Below, piece after piece: positions 9,575-17,257 of a DNA stretch of 44,065 nt. Below the pieces are notes generated by a model. It ran no database searches. It was not told the origin of the DNA and was given only the letters and a program-made list of their open reading frames with translations. A program made the position numbers and the translations under genes. Source of the DNA: Rubripirellula obstinata (GTDB lineage Bacteria; Planctomycetota; Planctomycetia; Pirellulales; Pirellulaceae); the NCBI RefSeq assembly GCF_001642955.1, contig NZ_LWSK01000043.1, positions 1-44,065 on the forward strand, written 5' to 3'. Within the stretch, counting starts at the first letter, position 1. Each line of letters starts with the position of its first letter.

Positions 9575-9584
9575 TTGGCATCAC

Positions 9585-10304
9585 CTATCCGAACAGGCTG
9601 GAAAATAGTCCGCCCGTTTTGTTGGTCGTCTGATTGGTCGTTGTTCCTACAGTGGAACGAGCAATGTTTTGGGGCAGCAGAGTACGCAACTGATAGTCTT
9701 GGCCGCCAAGCTGGGCTAGCTGATTCAGCGAGTTGACGTTGGCGTTGTCGAGCAACTGGGCACGCTGCCCCATGATCCCGCCCATGTACTGCTGTTGACG
9801 GCTTCGGGCTTGGCCGAGTGCCGAGTTGCGTTCTCTTTCTACAAGTGCGTTCATCCCCGGTGCGACCGATGAGTTGTACAACCCGCGATTGGCAAGACTC
9901 TGGCCGACGTTGCCTTGGCGTGAATCGTATCGCCTGTTCGTGTCCGCGATCTCTTGCTGACGGTAACCTTGAACAGCATCTAACTGACGATCCAGATCAG
10001 CACGCAACGCACCGGTTCGTTGACCGCTAAGACCTCGCAGGAAATTGGCGTACTTCGCTGATGCCTGATCCGCAACGCCAAGCTGCTTGTTGAACAAACC
10101 AAGCTGGCTTGCATCAAAACGTCTTGATGTGGTTCCGTTCCTTGACTGAGTACCAGTTGTCCCGAACAAGCTGCCGTTGAACGCGCTTTTCGATAGCCCG
10201 TGACCGGCTGCCATCAACGATCCGGACAGTGCTGCGGGAACGCCGGCAGCGAACAACGCGGGAAGAACCATGACAGACCCCAGTCTCTTAGAAATAGATC
10301 GCAA
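9585..10304 (-). CDS. Virion-like helical protein of unknown function, 239 aa
   Basis: The N-terminus has a hydrophobic Gly/Ala segment (VMVLPALFAAGVPAALSGSL), a signal or membrane-inserting helix. A long, Gln/Arg-rich, probably coiled-coil region spans about 90-190 and contains NRGLYNSSVAPGMNALVER. The protein ends in Thr/Asn-rich sequence and GGLFSSLFG. Proteins with this R-G-L-Y-N-S motif and a membrane-active end occur in phage particles as internal or DNA-delivery proteins. I offer this as resemblance only. No other virion gene is visible. The first gene of a two-gene leftward unit. Confidence 0.6.
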   Translation of the reverse strand: MRSISKRLGSVMVLPALFAAGVPAALSGSLMAAGHGLSKSAFNGSLFGTTGTQSRNGTTSRRFDASQLGLFNKQLGVADQASAKYANFLRGLSGQRTGALRADLDRQLDAVQGYRQQEIADTNRRYDSRQGNVGQSLANRGLYNSSVAPGMNALVERERNSALGQARSRQQQYMGGIMGQRAQLLDNANVNSLNQLAQLGGQDYQLRTLLPQNIARSTVGTTTNQTTNKTGGLFSSLFG

Positions 10305-10742
10305 CGATGGCGGCGCGTTCCACTACGAAGAACCATCATTCGTTACTCAGTTGACATGCAAACTGTAGCAAAATAGCGACCGATCCCAAACGCTCCGACA
10401 AGTATGAAACGATTCGGGCGATGCCATCGAGCGGGATTCATGCAGCGATTCGCTGACGGCAAGAATCATTGGATGTATTGAGGCGGTGTTTGGTGAGACC
10501 GTGAAATTTTTTTCGTGGTTTTTTTGAGGACAGGGGCAGGGGATAACTAGGTACGTGGGCAAAGAATTGGGCGGGGGTCCGGGTCAAAAAAAGGAAACCG
10601 ATATGAGCCTCTCCCGTTCGATCACCATTGCCTAGGCTAGCCTACCCATGTCATCATTTGCTTGCTGCACGCTGCACGTCATCTATCGCGACCACCACCG
10701 CGAACAAACATCCATCACCACTGCTACAGCTTTGGGTCATCA
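10305..10742. other. Divergent intergenic region, 438 bp
   Basis: No gene supported. The stretch at 10500-10600 has unusual T-runs and G-runs (TTTTTTTCG, TTTTTTTGAGG, GGGGCAGGGG, then seven A). It lies between divergently transcribed units (10304 minus, 10743 plus) and should contain both promoters. Confidence 0.4.
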
Positions 10743-11132
10743 ATGAAGTATCAGCTATCGAATCGCCAATTGAAAGAACTACGGCAGAACGGGCGTCCAT
10801 TGTCGATCTGCTTGCCTGCGCCTTCCGACTTGCCCGCCGATCTAGTTCGATGGTCATCGACTCGGCTTCCCGACGTTGCTGATGCGATCACGGGGGCAGT
10901 GGCCGATGAAGTGACTTGCCATGCTTCGACGTTACCGGGTGTTCCTGGCGCTGCTGGTCTGTTCGGAACGATTCGCGACGACTGGGATGATGATCGATAC
11001 TGCTTCCGAGTTCCAGTTGTCGTTGTCAGCTTGGAACCTGCACGGATTCGCGGTGGGAAGCTCCGGCGACAATGGCCCGGTGGCGCGATAGTCGAACCAA
11101 ACGACGCGAAACAAGTTGACTCGCCCGAATAG
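10743..11132 (+). CDS. Hypothetical protein, 129 aa
   Basis: Unknown family. The ATG at 10743 gives MKYQLSNRQLKELRQNGRPL, a charged helix; an upstream in-frame start only adds His/Arg-rich sequence without coding character. A central segment (DEVTCHASTLPGVPGAAGLF) is followed by a strand-rich part (FRVPVVVVSLEPARI). It lies 83 bases before the next rightward gene and likely forms a unit with it. No function is inferred. Confidence 0.55.
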   Translation: MKYQLSNRQLKELRQNGRPLSICLPAPSDLPADLVRWSSTRLPDVADAITGAVADEVTCHASTLPGVPGAAGLFGTIRDDWDDDRYCFRVPVVVVSLEPARIRGGKLRRQWPGGAIVEPNDAKQVDSPE

Positions 11133-11215
11133 TCGGCAAGAGTTGAGTGCATGGAATCCCCGTGCGTCCAATCAACCCCGTTGCGACAGCCATCGCAGTT
11201 ATCGAGGCAACCACC

Positions 11216-11806
11216 ATGACAATTCGTGATCTATTCACGCGCTCGCTGTTCACGCAGCCGCCAATTCTCTTTGCTGCTGCATCGTCAGCGGCAGCCGTCA
11301 CGTCATCGACGGACAATCCCAACCGCGACCCTTTCGACAATGGCCTGTTCATCGGCACCCGCAAACGTGGACAGCGATTCGTCCGTTATCCCGATGGCGA
11401 AATCCGAACGGTTGACGTTGACTTTGATCGGGAAGTTTTTAACGATCCCGATTCAAGCCCCAAGGCCAAGCCGCAATCAGTTGACGCATCAACTGATGAG
11501 GTTCCTGCAAACGATTCGGAAACGGACGCGGTTCAAGCCATCGCCGCCGCGATGATCGCCGCCCGGCCCGGTACGCTTGTTGCCGTCGCCCACACCGCCA
11601 AGGGTGAAGTGATCGCCGCGACCGCCACCGCCGCTAAGCGTGGACTGACACCAGCGACGTTCAGGGCTGCAATGCGATCGCTTCCGGCCAATGCGAAACA
11701 GGTCACGTTCGCCGCTTCTGGTTCACTGGCGATGGATGTGCAAGAGGCTGCGTTGGTTGTGGCCGATGCGTTCCTTGTTCGGATACTCAACTTCATCGCC
11801 GTTTGA
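11216..11806 (+). CDS. Hypothetical protein, 196 aa
   Basis: The ATG at 11216 has GAGG about 8 bases upstream and gives MTIRDLFTRSLF. The N-terminal third is low in structure. Residues about 45-75 (FIGTRKRGQRFVRYPDGEIR) look like a small beta domain. The C-terminal 90 residues are Ala-rich, with alternating strands and helices (GTLVAVAHTAKGEVIAATAT), and could be a compact alpha/beta fold. I do not recognise it. It is the last gene before the right end of the element and is followed by a good terminator. Confidence 0.6.
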   Translation: MTIRDLFTRSLFTQPPILFAAASSAAAVTSSTDNPNRDPFDNGLFIGTRKRGQRFVRYPDGEIRTVDVDFDREVFNDPDSSPKAKPQSVDASTDEVPANDSETDAVQAIAAAMIAARPGTLVAVAHTAKGEVIAATATAAKRGLTPATFRAAMRSLPANAKQVTFAASGSLAMDVQEAALVVADAFLVRILNFIAV

Positions 11807-11848
11807 TCGACGACAATCAAAGCACCGCTCTCCTCAGCGGTTCCTATT

Positions 11849-11895
11849 GAGCCGGGTACGCCTCCGAATCTGGACGGCTTGCCCGGCTCTTTTCG
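11849..11895 (+). terminator. Rho-independent-type terminator
   Basis: GAGCCGGG at 11849-11856 pairs with CCCGGCTC at 11882-11889, followed by TTTTC. It sits 40 bases past the stop of the 11216-11806 gene. A second, smaller stem (ACCGCT/AGCGGT, 11824-11841) precedes it. Confidence 0.75.
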
Positions 11896-12084
11896 TTGGA
11901 TCAACCCGATTTGGTGGCGATTGGTCCAAAGTCCGGTTATGCGTCCCCCAGATTGCGCCCTCTCGCGCTTCGATGGGGTCACCCGACTACTGACACCCCT
12001 GAAAACTGGCGTTCTTGATGACCAGGGTGGATTGTCTTTTGAGGGGATCAGGTGGTCGGGCGGCGTGCAGTCTGAAAGATCGAG

Positions 12085-12213
12085 GTTCCCAATTGGGAAC
12101 GTGGAGTCCCGGTATACGGTTCGTGCTTGTCGCTCAACAGGTTCCCAATTAGGAACGTGGAGCCACAGGTTTGAGAGTCCCGATTGTCACTGGGTAGGTT
12201 CCCAATTGGGAAC
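12085..12213. repeat. Three spaced copies of palindrome GTTCCCAATTGGGAAC
   Basis: Copies are at 12085-12100 (perfect), 12141-12156 (one change) and 12198-12213 (perfect), with 56- and 57-base spacing. Each is followed by GTG(G/A)A and preceded by G, so they are direct repeats of a larger unit. The regular spacing and place near attR suggest binding sites for an element-coded protein: integrase arm or excisionase sites, an operator, parS-like sites for the ParB-like protein, or replication iterons. Confidence 0.8.
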
Positions 12214-12302
12214 GTGAATTAACCACGACGACCGGAAACCGTGATCCTGGGCACCGTGGCCGGGAATCCGACCACGGGCATCAACATCGTTCACCAGTGC
12301 GA

Positions 12303-12497
12303 TCAGTCGGCCAAGAACTCAGCCGTTGCGACTTCCAGAACTCGGGCGCGTTGCTCTGGTTCCAGGTCTGCCCAAAGTGCCAGCAGTTCGGCGGACTGCT
12401 TGTCCCTCAGATCGATCGATTCTGTGCCCGATGGAAACAAATAAGAAACAGGTGGCCGTGAATCATCGTTTTTACTTGGTTTTTCAACGGTTTCCCC
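12303..12497 (-). pseudogene. Detached 3' end of the integrase gene (int C-terminal fragment)
   Basis: Reading minus from attR, 64 codons stay open to TGA at 12305-12303. The frame is the same one the integrase uses through the attachment core: codon CCG at 12500-12498 corresponds to CCG at 198-196. The peptide starts GETVEKPSKNDD and ends ELLALWADLEPEQRARVLEV-ATAEFLAD, an amphipathic helical tail of the kind seen at the end of bacterial integrases. It has no start of its own and no upstream gene on the chromosome side. In the excised circle it would complete a 546-residue integrase. Confidence 0.75.
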
Positions 12498-12547
12498 CGG
12501 ACTTCTAATCCGTAGGTCGAAGGTTCGAATCCTTCTGGGCGTGCTGT
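12498..12547 (+). other. attR: 50-bp copy of the tRNA-Arg 3' half
   Basis: Identical to 196-245. It lacks the tRNA 5' half, so it is not a functional tRNA. It marks the right boundary of the element; sequence beyond it is host chromosome. Confidence 0.93.
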
Positions 12548-12628
12548 TGGTCCGGGGCTGGTGCGTCAGGGAAGCCGGGGTAGCCGAATGTCATGTTCTA
12601 GCTCTTTCGTTGGGTTTCGCTGGAGATT

Positions 12629-13453
12629 ATGGTGTTCGGCATGACAGATATATTCAAATTAGATGACGATGTGGCCACGGTCATCGGTGGCACGGGGGAG
12701 CTTGGCGGATTGATGGCTGAGGCTCTTGCGGTGCAGGGTGCCAAAGTTGCCGTGGTTGGGCGGAATGCCGAACGCGGGAACGCTCGGGCTCAGAAGATCG
12801 TTGACGATGGTGGTCAGGCAAAGTTCTTTGCCGCTGATGGAATGTCGGCTGAATCGGTCGATAGTGCTCGCCAAGCGATCAAGCAGTGGGCGGGCAGCCC
12901 GACTTCGGTTTTGGTCAACGCGGCTGGGGGAAATCGGCCGGAGGCTACGATTCAACCAGGCGGCGATGTGTGCAAGTTGCCGCTGGATGCTTGGCGGGAT
13001 GTGTTTGATCTGAACCTAGTCGGCGGAGCACTATTACCGAGCCAGATTTTTGCACCCGACATGATCGAAGCCGGCAATGGCAGCGTGATCAACATCGCAT
13101 CAATGTCCGGAATGATCCCGCTTTCTCGCGTGGTTGCTTATTCCGCAGCCAAGAGCGCAGTGATTAACTTGACGCTCTGGTTGGCTCGCGAATGGGCCAA
13201 GACCGGCGTTCGCGTGAACGCGATCAGTCCTGGCTTCTTCCCTGCTGAGCAAAATAAAAAGCTGTTGTTCAATGAAGACGGGTCGTACACCGAGCGGGGC
13301 GGTCAGATCATTGGGCACACGCCGATGGATCGTTTTGGCAAACCCGCAGAATTGGCCGGAGCGGTTGTTTGGTTGGCCAGTCGGCGTGCGTCGTCCTTCG
13401 TGACCGGACAGAACATCGCCGTCGATGGCGGGTTTGCGTCAGTGACGATTTAG
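12629..13453 (+). CDS. SDR-family oxidoreductase, D-mannonate oxidoreductase-like
   Basis: A classical short-chain dehydrogenase with an NAD(P)-binding motif as GGTGELGG (residues 20-27, a variant of TGxxxGIG), NAAG at 97-100, and the catalytic S158-Y171-K175 set (IASMS, YSAAK). It is 274 residues, normal for the family. ATG 12629 has GGAG just upstream. The next gene is a sugar kinase of the KDG kinase type, so reduction of fructuronate to mannonate or a similar hexuronate step is likely. The substrate is inferred from the neighbour. The insertion PGGDVCKLPLDAW at about 110-122 is typical of the mannonate-type SDRs. Confidence 0.75.
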   Translation: MVFGMTDIFKLDDDVATVIGGTGELGGLMAEALAVQGAKVAVVGRNAERGNARAQKIVDDGGQAKFFAADGMSAESVDSARQAIKQWAGSPTSVLVNAAGGNRPEATIQPGGDVCKLPLDAWRDVFDLNLVGGALLPSQIFAPDMIEAGNGSVINIASMSGMIPLSRVVAYSAAKSAVINLTLWLAREWAKTGVRVNAISPGFFPAEQNKKLLFNEDGSYTERGGQIIGHTPMDRFGKPAELAGAVVWLASRRASSFVTGQNIAVDGGFASVTI

Positions 13454-13473
13454 AAAAGAGCGATTAGCTTTTT

Positions 13474-13545
13474 GTAGTGGAGCTTGTTAGAGCTCCTAGA
13501 ATCAGACATGTCCTCACTCGTGGGATCTTTAACAAGATCCACTAC
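13474..13545. repeat. Inverted repeat GTAGTGGAGCTTGTTA / TAACAAGATCCACTAC
   Basis: Arms at 13474-13489 and 13530-13545 pair at 15 of 16 positions. It lies between the SDR and the kinase genes and is one of several palindromic repeat types in the window. Confidence 0.75.
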
Positions 13546-13569
13546 CGCCCTCAGCCCTTTGCACCTTCC

Positions 13570-14646
13570 ATGATCGATCTTCGCAGCGACGCCAAATACG
13601 CCCTGGTCATTCCCACCAGCATGGGCACGCGACTGACACCGGTGAACCATCAACCGTTTCACTGCAGCGATACGTTCAAAATGACAGCCAGTAGTGCTGA
13701 ATCAAATGTTGCCAGCGTGTCGTCTTTCCTTGGTTTGCCGGTGAAGATTTTGACGGCGTTTGTCAAAGACAGCCCGGTGGCTCGATTCATTAAGGATGAC
13801 CTCGGTCGTCGGCACATGGACTTTGAAGGCCCCGAATTCGACCAAGACAATCCATGGGGATACCGTCACCAAATCAACATGGCCGATAGCGGTTGGGGGT
13901 CACGTGGTCCGCGTGTCCAGAACGATCGCGCTGGTGAAGTCGGACGCAAGCTGAACGTCAAGGATTTTGATTTGGAACGAGTTTTTGGCGATGAGGGTGC
14001 CAAGATCGTTCACTTGTCGGGACTGATCGCGGCGTTGTCGGAGGACACAAGTCAGTTCTGTTTAGAAATTGCTCGGACTGCAAAGAAGCATGGTTCAAGA
14101 ATTTCGTTTGACCTCAACCACCGAGCCTCGTTCTGGAAAGGGCGTGAGTCGGAACTGTCAGCCGCGTTTAAAGAGATCGCCAGCCTGTCGGATTTCCTGA
14201 TCGGAAACGAAGAGGACTTTCAATTGTGCTTAGACATCGAAGGCCCCGAAGCAGGCGGCAAGGATATCGGAGCCAAGATCGATGGATTCAAAGATATGAT
14301 TGGTCGCATCAAAAGCGAATACAGCGGCGCGACGTTGTTTGCGACGACGCTTCGGGAAGTCGAAAGCGCTAACTTGCATCAGTGGGGCGCGATCGTTTCA
14401 CACGGCAGCGATTTCTGCGTGGTGGAGCCTCGTGAAATCGGAGTCATGGACCGCATCGGTGGCGGCGATGGGTTTGTCGGCGGATTGCTCTACGGTGTCT
14501 TGCAAGGCTGGGACGCCGAAAAGAGCACCCAGTTTGGTTGGGCGACCGGAGCACTGGCGGCGACAATGTTGACCGATTATGCCCAACCCGCCGACGAAGA
14601 TCAGGTGTGGAGCATTTGGGCCGGGAACGCGCGAGTGCAACGCTAA
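13570..14646 (+). CDS. PfkB-family sugar kinase, 2-dehydro-3-deoxygluconokinase-like
   Basis: A 358-residue PfkB/ribokinase-family kinase. The N-terminal region has S-x-x-N-V-A-S-V-S-S-F-L-G-L; the middle holds the sugar-binding lobe (ISFDLNHRASFW, LIGNEEDF). The ATP site and catalytic base are in MDRIGGGDGFVGGLLYG near the end (DxxGxGD motif), with the catalytic Asp in GGGD. ATG 13570 starts MIDLRSDAKYAL; longer upstream frames have no coding character. KDG kinases phosphorylate 2-keto-3-deoxygluconate, which fits the SDR gene just upstream. Specificity is inferred from that context. Confidence 0.8.
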   Translation: MIDLRSDAKYALVIPTSMGTRLTPVNHQPFHCSDTFKMTASSAESNVASVSSFLGLPVKILTAFVKDSPVARFIKDDLGRRHMDFEGPEFDQDNPWGYRHQINMADSGWGSRGPRVQNDRAGEVGRKLNVKDFDLERVFGDEGAKIVHLSGLIAALSEDTSQFCLEIARTAKKHGSRISFDLNHRASFWKGRESELSAAFKEIASLSDFLIGNEEDFQLCLDIEGPEAGGKDIGAKIDGFKDMIGRIKSEYSGATLFATTLREVESANLHQWGAIVSHGSDFCVVEPREIGVMDRIGGGDGFVGGLLYGVLQGWDAEKSTQFGWATGALAATMLTDYAQPADEDQVWSIWAGNARVQR

Positions 14647-14689
14647 GAGAAGAACGCAAAGCGGAGGAGATCTGGGCGACGCGAGCAAT

Positions 14690-14711
14690 GTAGAACGGAA
14701 CCCCGTTCTAC
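14690..14711. repeat. Perfect 9-bp stem-loop GTAGAACGG / CCGTTCTAC
   Basis: Stem arms 14690-14698 and 14703-14711 with a 4-base loop, 44 bases past the kinase stop. It could act as a terminator although T-poor. Confidence 0.55.
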
Positions 14712-14749
14712 GTTAAGGAACGAGTGGGAAATTAGTGGCGGGGAAATTG

Positions 14750-14813
14750 GTAGCGAAAGTCGCCAAGACTTTCGGTTTGTCGAGTTGCCGAAACTCTTGG
14801 CGAGTTTCGCTAC
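14750..14813. repeat. 26-bp palindromic repeat with GTAGCGAAA / TTTCGCTAC ends
   Basis: Arms 14750-14775 and 14788-14813 pair with few mismatches (CGCCAAGA with TCTTGGCG, TTTCGG with CCGAAA). It lies between convergent genes. Confidence 0.8.
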
Positions 14814-14835
14814 GACACTTATTCTTCCGACGTTC

Positions 14836-16623
14836 CTAAGTCTTTTCTTCGCCCGGCCCTGTGGAAGTATCCAAGACCGTGTTGACCACATCGACTAGCT
14901 GATCCAGGCGGAATGGCTTGAACAACACGCACTTGGGGTGAAGTCCATTTTGACGTGCTTTGACGATCGAGTGTCCTGGGTCGTAACCAAAGCCGGTCAT
15001 CAACGCCATGGGCACATGCGGCATCAATTCGCCTAATCGCAACATCAATTGATAGCCGCTGTAATCGGGCAAGCGAATGTCGGCGATGATCACGTCATAC
15101 GTGCAAGCTGAACCGCTACCGCGCACCATCAAAATGGCTTCGTCACCCTTGTGAGCTGTTTCGACAATGCATCCGTAACGTTCGAGCAGCTTGTGGGCGT
15201 CTTCCCGAACTTGGTCATCGGCGTCGACGACTAGAATTCGTTTGCCTTGCAAAGCCAAATGCTGAGGCGACTGGACACCGACGGGCACCGCTTCGAGCGG
15301 CGTCATTTTCTGACCGATCTGCTGAATCGTATGTTTAATGTCGCGTGCATTTTGAAGAATGCGTTGCAGACGATCGACCACTTCCGAACTATGCCCGATG
15401 TAACCTTCCATCACATTGACGGCGTCATTGAGGATTTCATCAACGGGCATTGCGACGGCGCTGTGAATCGCATCGCAACTCTGCTGCGCCGTGTTTGCCT
15501 TTTGAGCGACCAACAATTCCAGCGTGTTAAGAGCGAAGGCAACGTCGCGAGCGAAGATTTCTAAGAACTGCAAATCGCTGTCGGTAAACGCATTGGGGTC
15601 AGGCGATTCGACGTTGATGGTGCCCAGGACCTGATCGTGCAAAATTAGCGGAGCAGTAATTGAGCTACGAGAACTATCGACACCTGGGATGAACAAGGGA
15701 TCGTTCTCGACGTCTTGGCACACGTAGCTCATGCCGCTGGCAGCGACGTAACCGGTGACGCCATTGCCGTTGGGGTGCGCATACAATTGACGATCGGCCG
15801 CCGCTTGGTCGATGCCGACGCTAAGCAATGGCACCATGTTGCCTGTTGCGTGTTCCAGCAAGCGAATTTCGATCACTTCAAAATTCAACAAGTCACTTAG
15901 ATAGTGACGAATGTTTTCTTTGAGCAAGTCGATTCGATCATCGACTTCCATCATGAAAATTTCTGACGGGCGGAGGTCCGCAAGCTCGCGACCGGCTTGG
16001 TGGATTGCGGCAAGCTTTTGTTGTTGCAGAATTTCTTCGGTGATATCGCTGACCGTTACGATCAACTGACGTTGGTGCGACGGATCGACCAGCGGTGCGG
16101 CATGAACCTGGTAGAACCGGTTGTCAGAAGTGTGAAGTGTGCTGTTACTTTCCTCGCCGGTCGCGAGAGCCGTGTGGAATGGGCAAAAGTCGGGCCCCAT
16201 GATTTCGGGTTCGGCAAGAATCTTGTAGAAGTTCATTCCGGCCAAGGATCCTTCTTGGTTGGACCATTGTTCTAACCGGCGATTCGCCCACAGCACTCGA
16301 ATGTCTGAATCGAGCAGGGCAACGCCCTCGGGCATGTCGCGAAGCATCAGTCCGCTTTGGGCAATCCCGCGCAGCTCGCTCAGTTGGGGCAATTGATCGC
16401 GAGCGATCCAAACTCCGTCGATCGTCTCTGGGCTCAATTGGTCGACAATCGCAACCGAACTGTCCACCTGAATCACTTCATCGCGACGAATATCTTTGGG
16501 CAGGGTGCTAGGGTCGCCAACGCAGATCAAACGCGGGGCACTTGAGGGCATCGATGGATCCCTGGACTGGTCGCTTGCCATGCGTTCAGTACCGGATGCC
16601 GTTGCTTCTGGCGACTGATTCAA
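14836..16623 (-). CDS. PAS-GAF-receiver signalling protein, 595 aa
   Basis: Domain order by sequence: a PAS-like sensor (about 85-205, with the GVALLDSDIRVLWANRRLEQ start), a GAF domain (about 225-370, with TAPLILHDQVLGTINVES), a helical linker, and a C-terminal receiver domain (about 465-585). The receiver has VVDADDQVRED acidic residues, the phosphoacceptor Asp in IIADIRLPD, and the FKPF lysine. No histidine kinase or output domain is present, so it would relay or sense signals for a partner kinase. TTG at 16623 has GGGAG six bases upstream. The cysteine-containing FCPFHTAL in the PAS domain could hold a cofactor. Ligands unknown. Confidence 0.85.
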   Translation of the reverse strand: MNQSPEATASGTERMASDQSRDPSMPSSAPRLICVGDPSTLPKDIRRDEVIQVDSSVAIVDQLSPETIDGVWIARDQLPQLSELRGIAQSGLMLRDMPEGVALLDSDIRVLWANRRLEQWSNQEGSLAGMNFYKILAEPEIMGPDFCPFHTALATGEESNSTLHTSDNRFYQVHAAPLVDPSHQRQLIVTVSDITEEILQQQKLAAIHQAGRELADLRPSEIFMMEVDDRIDLLKENIRHYLSDLLNFEVIEIRLLEHATGNMVPLLSVGIDQAAADRQLYAHPNGNGVTGYVAASGMSYVCQDVENDPLFIPGVDSSRSSITAPLILHDQVLGTINVESPDPNAFTDSDLQFLEIFARDVAFALNTLELLVAQKANTAQQSCDAIHSAVAMPVDEILNDAVNVMEGYIGHSSEVVDRLQRILQNARDIKHTIQQIGQKMTPLEAVPVGVQSPQHLALQGKRILVVDADDQVREDAHKLLERYGCIVETAHKGDEAILMVRGSGSACTYDVIIADIRLPDYSGYQLMLRLGELMPHVPMALMTGFGYDPGHSIVKARQNGLHPKCVLFKPFRLDQLVDVVNTVLDTSTGPGEEKT

Positions 16624-17257
16624 GATCGACTCCCATGAAATTCGCAGCTCCCGACGGCACGATGCCGGCGGTGGACAGCTCCCCCCTCTGATTCAACAGC
16701 ATGCCGCTGTTGATCTTGCTCAAAGTTTTGACACTCCGACAATTTAATACTGACAACCTAATACTGGACTCAAACGTCGCTTGAGTACAACTTCTTTCAT
16801 GCCCGTTAACAACGAAATCATTCAAAACGGTGCATTCGTGACGCAGCGCGGCACCGCTGGAAAGATATCATCGGCATAATACGTTGAAAAAATCGACTTG
16901 TGATAGGCTCATTTGTCAACTTTAGGGCCAACGTCTAGTGGCCTGCCCTTGTGGATGCCCCATGGGAACAAATTTGGCAATCAATATGCGGAAGAAAACG
17001 AGGAAACCCGCTGCTTTTTTTAAGAATAATTTGCAAACTTCAAAAGAATTTTTGGTTCCAGCGTGCGACGGGCTCGGCGGCCGGATAATTTGCCCTTTTT
17101 CCCTATCTTAGTGCGTTGCGGATGTTGACTTTCGGGGATTGCAACATAGATTCTGTTCCCGTAGGGCCATCGGCCCATTTACACGCAGCCGTAAATGCTT
17201 CCTCGATTTTAATCTTTGACCACAGTGGTCCAGAGATGTTTCCGGAGGGTTCCTTTG
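16624..17257. promoter_or_regulatory. Upstream region of the YTV-repeat gene, 634 bp
   Basis: No gene supported. A/T-rich patches occur around 17020-17060 and 17080-17110. A strong SD (GGAGG at 17244-17248) precedes the ATG at 17258. The gene's biased codon use suggests strong expression, so a strong promoter should lie here. I cannot pin its -10/-35. Confidence 0.4.

Noticed and set aside
12498-12547. Second tRNA-Arg gene
   Set aside because: The 5' half (acceptor and D arm) is missing, so it is only the attR copy.
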